64,000 bases of DNA from Natronococcus roseus. GTDB taxonomy: Archaea > Halobacteriota > Halobacteria > Halobacteriales > Natrialbaceae. Below, in pieces: positions 19,207 through 26,959 of the stretch. The position numbers and the translations under genes were made by a program. The DNA is taken from assembly GCF_043677095.1 (NCBI RefSeq), contig NZ_JBHLJR010000001.1, positions 310,001 to 374,000 of the forward strand, given 5' to 3'. The notes under the pieces are model-generated. The model ran no database searches. It worked only from the letters and a program-made list of their open reading frames with translations, and was not told the DNA's origin. Numbering within the stretch: position 1 is the stretch's first letter; every line of letters begins with the position of its first letter.

Positions 19207-19845
19207 ATGACAGTTGATCCGTTCAATCGAAGCAAACACCACGCTGCCGTCGTCGGCATCAGTGTCGCGATGGCGGTCCTCCTGTGGGCAGCAGGCTACG
19301 CCTTACCGCGGATAATCGCCGCCGTCCCGTGGTTCCTCCTGTTTTTGGTCATGATCATCGGGCCGTTGATGAAGCTCTGGCCGTCGATCAACCAGCAGTT
19401 CTCCGGCAACTTCCCGTTGAACTGGCGGTCCGAACTGGGGATCTGGTTCGTGATCTGGTCGCTGGTGCACGTCGTTGCCGTGTTCGATTCCATGGACTGG
19501 GCCGTGATCGACTTTGTCGTCGGTATGAGCGCCTGGGCGTTTGCCGCTATCGTCGGGGTGATCATCGCCGTGATTTTGGCACTCACCTCGAACAACGCAG
19601 CCTACCAGTTCATGGGGCCGAAAGCCTGGAAGTGGCACCAGAGCCACGGCACGTACGTTATGTTCTGGCTGCTGACGATTCACATCTACGATCAGGTCTT
19701 CGCTCCGGACGGAACGCTGCCGGCGGATCCGCTCCATCTCCTGTACACGGCTACCATCGTCGTCGTCGTGGCTCTACACGTCGGCGCCTTCGTCAAGGTC
19801 GTCTCCCACTACCGAACGCACGGTGACTATCCCGGGAGTATCTGA
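19207..19845 (+). CDS. Ferric reductase-like transmembrane cytochrome
   Basis: 212-residue membrane protein with about six helices. His residues in helices fit heme b ligation: IWSLVHVVAVF, KWHQSHGTYVMFWLLTIHIY and VVALHVGAFVKVV. This is the pattern of the ferric-reductase-like/MsrQ (YedZ) transmembrane family. A flavin or NAD domain is not attached. Together with the preceding lipoprotein ferredoxin it could move electrons between quinol and an external acceptor. Substrate is unknown; methionine-sulfoxide reductase partner MsrP is not nearby. Confidence 0.8.
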   Translation: MTVDPFNRSKHHAAVVGISVAMAVLLWAAGYALPRIIAAVPWFLLFLVMIIGPLMKLWPSINQQFSGNFPLNWRSELGIWFVIWSLVHVVAVFDSMDWAVIDFVVGMSAWAFAAIVGVIIAVILALTSNNAAYQFMGPKAWKWHQSHGTYVMFWLLTIHIYDQVFAPDGTLPADPLHLLYTATIVVVVALHVGAFVKVVSHYRTHGDYPGSI

Positions 19846-19971
19846 TATCGCCTTTCGGCGACGGAGCGAGGACGACCATTGGGCGAGTCCGGGACGACAC
19901 GGCTCGAGAATATACTCACGAACGTGTGGCCTCCATCGGGACCAAAACGAGCGTGTCAGACGGGCCCTCCT

Positions 19972-20202
19972 TCAGCCAGTTCCTGCAAGCTCATCCGAGC
20001 GAATATTCAACACCCGCGTTGGCGGGTAGTACCGCACGCCACACCCGTCGGAGGGCTCGCTCCCCCGGAGCCACCCCGACTCGAGAATCGTCACGCGTTC
20101 GAAGGTTCGGACCAGCGTCTCCCCCCGCCGATCGCCCCACTCGAGTTCGAATTCGACCTCGATACCCCCCGATTTATCGGTTCGGTGATCACCGTCGGCC
20201 AT
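19972..20202 (-). CDS. Small conserved hypothetical protein
   Basis: 76-residue acidic protein with alternating hydrophobic strands (GIEVEFELEWGDRRGETLVR, RVTILESGWLRG, VRYYPPTRVLNI). No known motif. Support that it is a real gene comes from the decayed paralog at 18446-18570, which keeps the same protein pattern in broken frames. Plus-strand frames through the same DNA are Pro/Arg-rich and look like shadows. Function unknown. Confidence 0.55.
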   Translation of the reverse strand: MADGDHRTDKSGGIEVEFELEWGDRRGETLVRTFERVTILESGWLRGSEPSDGCGVRYYPPTRVLNIRSDELAGTG

Positions 20203-20462
20203 CGTCGTCCCCCTGCACCGCCGACACGTATCAATCCCAGGGCACGGGCAAAACGGGCGGCGATCGCTCGAGAATGGCGTAGTCTGGTGTGGCCGCTACA
20301 CGGAAACGACCCGCACTCGAGAGGAACGAGGAGCGGATCCCCGCGCTGGTAGGTGGAGGTTTGCACTACGTGTCTCTGACTGCGGGACCGTGTTGTCCTC
20401 TCTTGTGGAAGACGATAAGAGACAGCGGACTATCAAATATTGCCCGAACCTCGGACGCCCCG

Positions 20463-22853
20463 TTACTTCTCGGGCACGGCGGGTAGGGTAAAGGAGAACG
20501 CCGCCCCCTCCCCGGGTTCGGAGTCGACCCAGAGCTCGCCGTCGTGGCGCTCGACGATTCGCTGACAGAGCGCGAGCCCGAGTCCCGATCCGGCGTACTC
20601 CCCGCGGCTGTGGAGCCGGTCGAAAATCGCGAAGATCCGAGCCTGATCCGCGGGCGCGATACCGATCCCGTCGTCGGCGACGGTGACGACGCGCTCGGAG
20701 CCGCGCTTTCTGGCGCTGACGCGTATCCGCGGGGAGCCCTCGCTGTAGGTGAGCGCGTTCGACAGGAGGTTCTGGAGCACCTGCCGGATCTGACTCCGGT
20801 CGGCCATCACGCGGGGGAGCTCTTCGACGATCACCTCGGCGTCGGCTTCCTCGATCTGGAGGCCCAGATCCGCGCGGACGTCCTCGACGACCGCCTCGAG
20901 ATCGGTCGGCTCGAAGGGATCGCCCTGGCGTTCGACCCGGGAGTACGCCAGCAGGCCGTCGATCATCTCCCGCATTCGGTCGGCGCCGTCGACCGCGAAC
21001 TCGAGGTACTCCTCGCCGTCCTCGTCGAGGGCGCCCTCGTAGCGCCGTTCGAGCAGCTGGAGGTAGCTGGTGACCATCCGCAGCGGCTCCTGGAGGTCGT
21101 GACTGGCCGCGTGGGCGAACTGCTCTAAGTGTTCGTTCGAGGTTTCGAGCTCCTGCGTTCGGTGTTTGCGCTCGAGTTCGTAGTGCACCCACTGGGCCAT
21201 CAGGTGGTGGAAGGTGCGCTCGGCGTCGCTGAACCCGTGCTCGCGGGCGTCGCCGGCCGCGAAGAAGAACGTTCGGTCGGGACCGTGCTCGAGCTCGATG
21301 CGGGTGCCGAGGTAGGTCTCGATCCCCAGTTGCTCGTAGGTCGTTCGCTCGAGCCCCGCGGGATCGGTGATCGCGGTCGTCGACTCCGCGCCGTCGGTGA
21401 GCCGGCAGTACGTCTCCGACAGCGGCAGTTCCTGTCCCGACGCGAGCGGATCCGTACCGCCGCTCGTGGCCTCGACCTCGACGGTGTCGGTGGTCGAATC
21501 GATCCGCGTCAGCGCCCCGAACTCGAGGTCGAGCCGATCGAGGCCGAGCTCGAACAGCGCATCGAGCTTCTCCTCGAACGTGCGGTTCGGATCGGCCGCA
21601 ATCTCGTACAGTCGTCGCTGGTGGCGATCCCGGTGCTCGTGCTCGAGTTCGTACTTCACCCACCGGCCCATCATCCGGACGAAGGTTCGTTTCGACTCCG
21701 AGAACGACCCGCGCCGATCCGAGCCGACGAAAAAGAAGGTTCGGTCGTCCCCGCCCTCGATCTCGACGTAGGTTCCCAGGTACGCGCGAATTCCGAACTC
21801 GGTGTAGACGGCGACGTCGTCGAACCCCTCCGCCTCGGGGTCGGTGACGCTGGTGGCGTCCCCGATATCAGCCGCGGCGGTACAGTACGTTTCCGACAGC
21901 GGGAGTTCGACGCTGGGTTCGAGGTACTCGTGATCGTCGCTGACGTACTCGACCTCGAATCGGTCGCGCTCGCAGTCGACCCGCGCCATCGCGCCGAGCT
22001 CGAGGTCGAATCGATCGAGACCGAGCTCGAACAGCTCCTGGAGCTTCTCCTCGAAGGAACGGTCGGGAGCGCCGGCGATCTCGTTTTGCCGCCGCAGATG
22101 CTCGTGGTGGTCCTGCAGATCGATGCGGGCCTCGGTGCGTTCGCGCAGCGTTCCGAGCTTTCGTTCGACCTCGCGCTCGGGCTCGTCGGAACCGAAGAGT
22201 TCCGACGGCGGGGTGTAGTAGACGTTCCGACAGACCGTACGGTCGCAGATCAGGTACGGATGTGTCTCGATGATATCCCGGAGCAACGCCGCGTCGAACT
22301 TCTCACGGTTGTACTGACAGAGCGCGGTCCCGTCGGAGTCGGGCAGAACGCGGTTGAGCTTCCGCTCGTACTCGACGATCTCGTCGAGAGCGGAGTCGTC
22401 GCCGACCGCCCACGTCATCTCGCCCGTGATCCGGACGCCGGCGTACTCGCGGGCGGCGTCATCGATCGTCTCCTCGAGGAACGCGATCATCCCGTCGGCG
22501 TCGAACGCGCCGTTCCGAAGGTACGACTCCGCCGCGGTCCGTACCTCGAGCGCCCCGGAGTCGAGGGCGTCGGCGACGGCGACACGGGCGTCCCGCAGGG
22601 CGTCAATGACGTCTTCGGTGTCGTTCTCCTCGACGATGTAGACGCACCGCTCCCCGCGCTCGAGACCGTTCGCGACGAACGGGATCGTCGCCGCGAACTG
22701 CTCGGCTCGGCTCTCGTAGAGTAGCGCGAGGTGGCCGTGTGACTCCTGCTCGCCGGCCTCGACGGGGCCGCGAAGCTCCGCGTTCGAGCGTAACCCCTCG
22801 AGGCCGGGCACGGTTCCGAGCGCGTCGTTCGGATCGTTCGTGTGCTGAGCCAT
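20463..22853 (-). CDS. Sensor histidine kinase, MEDS-GAF-GAF-HisKA-HATPase
   Basis: 796-residue soluble sensor kinase. Residues 35-200 form a MEDS-type sensor domain (HLALLYESRAEQFAATIPFV, RGERCVYIVEEN, GVRITGEMTWAVGD). Two tandem GAF-like domains follow, opening with near-identical FEEKLQELFELGLDRFDLE and FEEKLDALFELGLDRLDLE. The H-box HAASHDLQEPLRMV is near residue 580, then N-box NLLSNALTYSE, G1 DDGIGIAP and G2 GSGLGLALCQ. No membrane segment or receiver is seen, so the partner must be elsewhere. Start ATG at 22853 (MAQHTNDPNDALG). Confidence 0.9.
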   Translation of the reverse strand: MAQHTNDPNDALGTVPGLEGLRSNAELRGPVEAGEQESHGHLALLYESRAEQFAATIPFVANGLERGERCVYIVEENDTEDVIDALRDARVAVADALDSGALEVRTAAESYLRNGAFDADGMIAFLEETIDDAAREYAGVRITGEMTWAVGDDSALDEIVEYERKLNRVLPDSDGTALCQYNREKFDAALLRDIIETHPYLICDRTVCRNVYYTPPSELFGSDEPEREVERKLGTLRERTEARIDLQDHHEHLRRQNEIAGAPDRSFEEKLQELFELGLDRFDLELGAMARVDCERDRFEVEYVSDDHEYLEPSVELPLSETYCTAAADIGDATSVTDPEAEGFDDVAVYTEFGIRAYLGTYVEIEGGDDRTFFFVGSDRRGSFSESKRTFVRMMGRWVKYELEHEHRDRHQRRLYEIAADPNRTFEEKLDALFELGLDRLDLEFGALTRIDSTTDTVEVEATSGGTDPLASGQELPLSETYCRLTDGAESTTAITDPAGLERTTYEQLGIETYLGTRIELEHGPDRTFFFAAGDAREHGFSDAERTFHHLMAQWVHYELERKHRTQELETSNEHLEQFAHAASHDLQEPLRMVTSYLQLLERRYEGALDEDGEEYLEFAVDGADRMREMIDGLLAYSRVERQGDPFEPTDLEAVVEDVRADLGLQIEEADAEVIVEELPRVMADRSQIRQVLQNLLSNALTYSEGSPRIRVSARKRGSERVVTVADDGIGIAPADQARIFAIFDRLHSRGEYAGSGLGLALCQRIVERHDGELWVDSEPGEGAAFSFTLPAVPEK

Positions 22854-23276
22854 GGGACGTATTCCGACGACCGGTTCCGATCGACGGTCCGAGACCACGA
22901 GTTGCGATCGGTGCCCCGTTCTTTCCGACCGTGGGGCCAGTTATCGGCAGTATACGAACACAATCGGATAAGCCCGGTGATACTCGTTCAGGACCGCCGT
23001 GAGCCGCTCGAGGGGCCGCCGTTCGAGGCCGACGGTGAGAGGCCCGACCGGGTCGGTCGTCTCGGTTCGCCGCCCGCTTACGACCGACCCGAACCCGCCG
23101 CATCAGGCGGAAAATCCACCGAAAGCAGGATTCAGTTTAGCATCGCTCTCCACGGTTCGTAACGTGAACGCCTCGAGCGGCCGCGCCGTTCGAGATAAGA
23201 GAACCATCGGGAGTGGCGGCGCTACCTGGATCCGTCCGCTGTCGGCGCCCTCCGACCGAGAACGAAAGGGGGGCGA
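22854..23276. other. Gene-free gap upstream of the histidine kinase
   Basis: 423 bp between the kinase start and the CBS gene stop. Only Arg/Pro-rich shadow frames are found. The part just above 22853 serves as the kinase promoter region; no clear TATA box, repeat or RNA fold stands out. Confidence 0.45.
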
Positions 23277-23684
23277 CTACGCCTCGGGGCTCGGCGACTG
23301 CACTCGCGAGAGGTAGGCGGTCAGATCCGTCGTCGTTACGATGCCGATGACGCCCTCCTCGTCGTCGACGACGGGGAGGTGGTGGAAGCCGCGTTCGACC
23401 ATGAGATCCGCGGCGTCTCGGATCCCCGCCTGGGCGTCGGTCGTGACGACGTCCGTGGTCATGTACCGGGAGACCGAGGTCTCGGCCTTCGGCTGGCTCT
23501 CGGCGACGATGCCGACGAAGTCGGTCGTCGTCAGGATCCCCTCGAGTCGGTTCCGTTCGTCGACGACGATGACCGATCCTACGCCGTTGTCACGCATCAC
23601 CTGGCCCGCGTCCTCGACGAGGGTCTCCGGCGTTACCGTCTGCAGCTCGGTCGACATCACTCGCGCGACGAAAATATCGTCCAT
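23277..23684 (-). CDS. CBS-domain pair protein
   Basis: 135-residue stand-alone Bateman module: two CBS repeats (VARVMSTELQTVTPETLVED... GILTTTDFVGIV and VSRYMTTDVVTTDAQAGIRD... GIVTTTDLTAYL). Such modules bind adenosine nucleotides and regulate partner enzymes or channels. The ATG at 23684 gives MDDIFVARVMST; an in-frame start at 23723 would run across the promoter. A 12-bp perfect palindrome, ggttggccaacc (23714-23725), sits about 30 nt upstream next to the predicted TATA (ccttatgag). The gene is divergent from the helicase-nuclease operon. Confidence 0.9.
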   Translation of the reverse strand: MDDIFVARVMSTELQTVTPETLVEDAGQVMRDNGVGSVIVVDERNRLEGILTTTDFVGIVAESQPKAETSVSRYMTTDVVTTDAQAGIRDAADLMVERGFHHLPVVDDEEGVIGIVTTTDLTAYLSRVQSPSPEA

Positions 23685-23790
23685 ACGGGGCGATTGGTAC
23701 TGTAACTCATAAGGGTTGGCCAACCGGACAACGCGTGTCGATCGGACGGCGCAGATTTAAGTACGGAATCGGACATAGTCGGTACCGTTG

Positions 23791-25956
23791 ATGCCTTCGC
23801 CGCCCCGACTCTCCGGTTCCTGCAAGCTGCTCCCCGGTCCCGAGAGTGACCCGCTCGCGGCCGCGGCCGAGCTGTACGCGGAGCTGGCCGCACGCCACGG
23901 AGACCGGAACGTCCTCGTCCTCAAGCGCCACCCGGCGGGCCTCGAGCGCCTCGCCGAGACGCTCGGTACCGACGACGCGCCCCGCTCGCCCCGCGTCGAG
24001 TCCCTGCCCGAACACGCCTCGAAGACGATCGAGGCGTACGATCCGACCCTCGACCGCCTCGAGTACGAGGAACGGATCGAGCTCATCTCGCTGGTGATCG
24101 ACGGCGCCAGCCGCGATATTCCCGACTACCTCGAGCGCGCGGCCGACCGCGACGGGTTCGCCCGCGACGTCGGCCAGCTGCTGCTGGGCGCGACCCGCCA
24201 GCGGCTGCGGCTCGACGACCTCGAGGACCCCCACGACTGTCTGGCCTTCCTGTACGCGATGAACGACCGGTTCCACGAGGTACTCGAGCAGCGGGGGTAC
24301 GTCGAGCGGGCCGACGTGGTCCCGCGGGCGGTCTCCCTGCTCGAGGACGACGCCGATGGCGTTCGCGGGCGGGTCACCGACTCCTTCGACGCCGTGCTGG
24401 CCGTCGAGCTCGAGGAGTTCCGCCGGCTCGATCGGCGGTATCTCGCCGCCCTCACCGATGACGCCGAGTTGGTATGTCTCGGCCAGCGCCACGCCAGCGT
24501 CGAGCGCACCGGGGTCGAGCCCGGGACCGTCGAGTCGATCGCGAGCGAGGCGGATCTCGAGATCGAGTCCTTCGAACCCAGCGACGAGGACGCCTCGCCC
24601 CACCGCGCGATCACGCGGTTTCTCGCGACGGGCGAGGCGCCGACGACCGACGGAGCCGGCGAGCCCGCGTCCGAGGCCGAGACCGGACGCGCCGAACGGA
24701 TCCGCACCCGCACCGCCCGCGAGCAGGTCCGGGCGGTCGCCAGAGAGATCCAGGCCCTTCGGGACCGCCACGAGTGGTCCTACGACGAGTTCGCGGTCGC
24801 GGTCCCCCGGGTCGAGCGCGTCCCCGAGACCAGACGCCGGCTCCGCGAGGCCGGGATCCCGACGGCGACGATCGGCACGCCCTCGCTCGCGGAGGATCCC
24901 GTCGTCAACGAGCTCTACGCGTTCGTCACGCTCCAGGCCCGCCGGGAGCGCGGCGCGCTCGAGCTCGAGGAGGACGACGACTCGACGACCCGACTCCGCG
25001 CCCGCGTTCCGGAGTTCGATCGGTCGCTGCTCGAGGCCTGCACGGACTCGAGCGTCGCGACCTCGCTCGAACGCTGGATCGAGCGCACGGACCTCAAGGG
25101 ACGGATCGCCCGCGAGGAGTCCTGGGTCGACGCCCGCGAACAGTTCGCGAGCGTCGAGCGCGTGCTCGAGATCGCCGGCTTCGTCGAGGAGACGGATCTG
25201 GTCGGCCCCGACTGGCGGGGGCTCCGGCGGATGCTCCGCCGAACGATCCGGTACGACGCGCCCTACGTTCACGCGGTCGAGACCCGTCCGCCGACCGGGG
25301 GCGTCGCCGTCTGTGCGGCCGACGACCTGAAGTACGACTCTCGAGAGGCCGTCTTCCTGCTCGATCTGCTCGACGACCACTACCCCGGCGACGGACACCT
25401 CACGCGGCTGTTCCCGCGGGCGTGGCTCGAGTCGATGCCGAACTACCCCGCCGTGACGGATCCCGCTCCCGGGACCGTCGCCGACACGTTCGTGCCCGTC
25501 GCGGACCCGAGCGAGGTGACCGACCCCTTCGGGACCTACCACGCCCAGCGCTCGCGGCGTCGGCTCGCGCTGGCCACCCGCGCGGCCCGGTCGCGGCTGT
25601 ACTGCTGTTCGTACGAGCGGGGCTCGGGCGGGCTCCGACGAACCCACGAGGAGTCGCGGTACCTGCAGCTCGTCGCCGACGCACCGGGGCTCTCTCTCGT
25701 AGACGCCGACGCCGACACGGCGCGGATCCGCGGCGAAGCGGCCGCGACCGAGGCGCTGCTCGCACAGCCTCGCGGGGAGCTCGAGCGCGTCCTCCGGGAG
25801 GCGAGCACCGGGGGGCAGGCCGACCTCGGCGAGACCGAGGAGCTGTTCGAGGAGATCGCCCTGCTGCTCGCCGACAACGATCTCGACCCCGTACTCGCGG
25901 ACGCGATCCGTTCACAGTTCGAGTTTGCGGCGGGCGAGGTGATTCGTAATGAGTGA
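23791..25956 (+). CDS. AddB/RecC-like inactivated SF1 helicase subunit
   Basis: 721-residue protein, not previously named to my knowledge. It has the outline of an SF1 helicase without ATPase residues. The Walker A position reads LLPGPESDPLA, the motif II position VELEEFRRLD, the motif IV-like region FAVAVPRVERVPETRRRL, and the motif V-like region GVAVCAADDLKYDSREAVFLLDLL. Inactive helicase folds of this type form AddB (N-terminal part) and RecC. Its stop overlaps the start of the Fe-S nuclease-like gene by 8 nt. A TATA-like gatttaagta is about 30 nt before the ATG at 23791. Role as scaffold or Chi-like recognition subunit is inference. Confidence 0.65.
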   Translation: MPSPPRLSGSCKLLPGPESDPLAAAAELYAELAARHGDRNVLVLKRHPAGLERLAETLGTDDAPRSPRVESLPEHASKTIEAYDPTLDRLEYEERIELISLVIDGASRDIPDYLERAADRDGFARDVGQLLLGATRQRLRLDDLEDPHDCLAFLYAMNDRFHEVLEQRGYVERADVVPRAVSLLEDDADGVRGRVTDSFDAVLAVELEEFRRLDRRYLAALTDDAELVCLGQRHASVERTGVEPGTVESIASEADLEIESFEPSDEDASPHRAITRFLATGEAPTTDGAGEPASEAETGRAERIRTRTAREQVRAVAREIQALRDRHEWSYDEFAVAVPRVERVPETRRRLREAGIPTATIGTPSLAEDPVVNELYAFVTLQARRERGALELEEDDDSTTRLRARVPEFDRSLLEACTDSSVATSLERWIERTDLKGRIAREESWVDAREQFASVERVLEIAGFVEETDLVGPDWRGLRRMLRRTIRYDAPYVHAVETRPPTGGVAVCAADDLKYDSREAVFLLDLLDDHYPGDGHLTRLFPRAWLESMPNYPAVTDPAPGTVADTFVPVADPSEVTDPFGTYHAQRSRRRLALATRAARSRLYCCSYERGSGGLRRTHEESRYLQLVADAPGLSLVDADADTARIRGEAAATEALLAQPRGELERVLREASTGGQADLGETEELFEEIALLLADNDLDPVLADAIRSQFEFAAGEVIRNE

Positions 25957-26959
25957 GCCGACGCTGACGGCCGACGGCCTCGAGACGTACCTGCACTGTC
26001 CCCGACGCTACGAGTTCGCACACGTCCACGGGCTCGAGGGAGAGGACGACGACGCCTCGCACGATCGGGTCGACCTCCTTCGGGGGGCGATCTGTACGGC
26101 ACTGCGTTCCGGCGCGACCGATCGGGAGCGACTCGAGGAGATTGCCGGGGAACGGCTCTCGGAGCTGTGGGCCAGCCACGACGAGCCGTTCCACTCGCGG
26201 ACCCAGCGGAACCACGAGCGGGCGGTTCTGGACGCGGTCCTCGAGGCCTACCTCGAGGCGGTCGGCGCCGACCACGCGGCCGGAATCGAGGGGCTCGAGG
26301 CGCCAGCGAGCGAACTTGTCGGGCCCGCGCTCCCCCTCGCGAGTACACGCTCGCTGCCGGAGGGAAGCGACCCCGAGCGGGTCCGGATCGACGCGACCGT
26401 CGACTACGTCACCCTCACGGAATCGAGCCTCGTCGGGGTCAGCTTCGTCCCGACGCTCGCGCCGCTCGGACTGCTGCGGTATCGCTCGGACTGGGAGGGC
26501 GACGTCGCCGCGCTGTTCGCCGACCACTTCGATTCCGGGAGCGAGGTCTTCGAACCGCGGGCGGTCGGCGCCCTGCTCGAGACGAGCGTCGTCGTCGACG
26601 GGCTCCGCCGGCTCCGGGAGCGGCTCGGGCTCGAGGCGAAGACCTGCGGGTACGTGCAGGTCCCCCTCGCAGATCGGAACCGAACCGCGGTCAACTGGGT
26701 GCAAGATACCGTCGACGCGACCGTCGAGCCGACCGACCTCACCGACGTCTATCTCGACCACCACACCTACGCGATGACTCACGAACACCGCAACGAGACG
26801 GTCGACTCGCGGCTCGTCGACGTGGCCAGCGACGTCCTCGCGGGGTCGTTCGATCCGACGCCGCGGTGGGACGAGATCGCATCCGAGTCGTGTCCGGACT
26901 GCGGCTACGCCGTCGGCTGCCAGGACCGCCTCGCCGCGGAGGTGCGCTTCGATGGATAG
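25949..26959 (+). CDS. PD-(D/E)XK nuclease-like Fe-S protein (probably nuclease-dead)
   Basis: 336-residue protein with the Cys frame of Fe-S nucleases (Cas4, AddB C-terminus): YLHCPRRYEF near residue 17 and CPDCGYAVGC (CxxCx5C) at the C-terminus. The usual active-site positions look changed. The GxxhH region is RGAICTALRSG without His, an Asp remains in RIDATVDYV, but the hDxK strand reads VGVSFVP. I infer the cluster is kept for structure or DNA-end binding while cleavage is lost. It overlaps both neighbours by 8 nt. With the preceding gene it equals a split AddB. Confidence 0.7.
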   Translation: MSEPTLTADGLETYLHCPRRYEFAHVHGLEGEDDDASHDRVDLLRGAICTALRSGATDRERLEEIAGERLSELWASHDEPFHSRTQRNHERAVLDAVLEAYLEAVGADHAAGIEGLEAPASELVGPALPLASTRSLPEGSDPERVRIDATVDYVTLTESSLVGVSFVPTLAPLGLLRYRSDWEGDVAALFADHFDSGSEVFEPRAVGALLETSVVVDGLRRLRERLGLEAKTCGYVQVPLADRNRTAVNWVQDTVDATVEPTDLTDVYLDHHTYAMTHEHRNETVDSRLVDVASDVLAGSFDPTPRWDEIASESCPDCGYAVGCQDRLAAEVRFDG

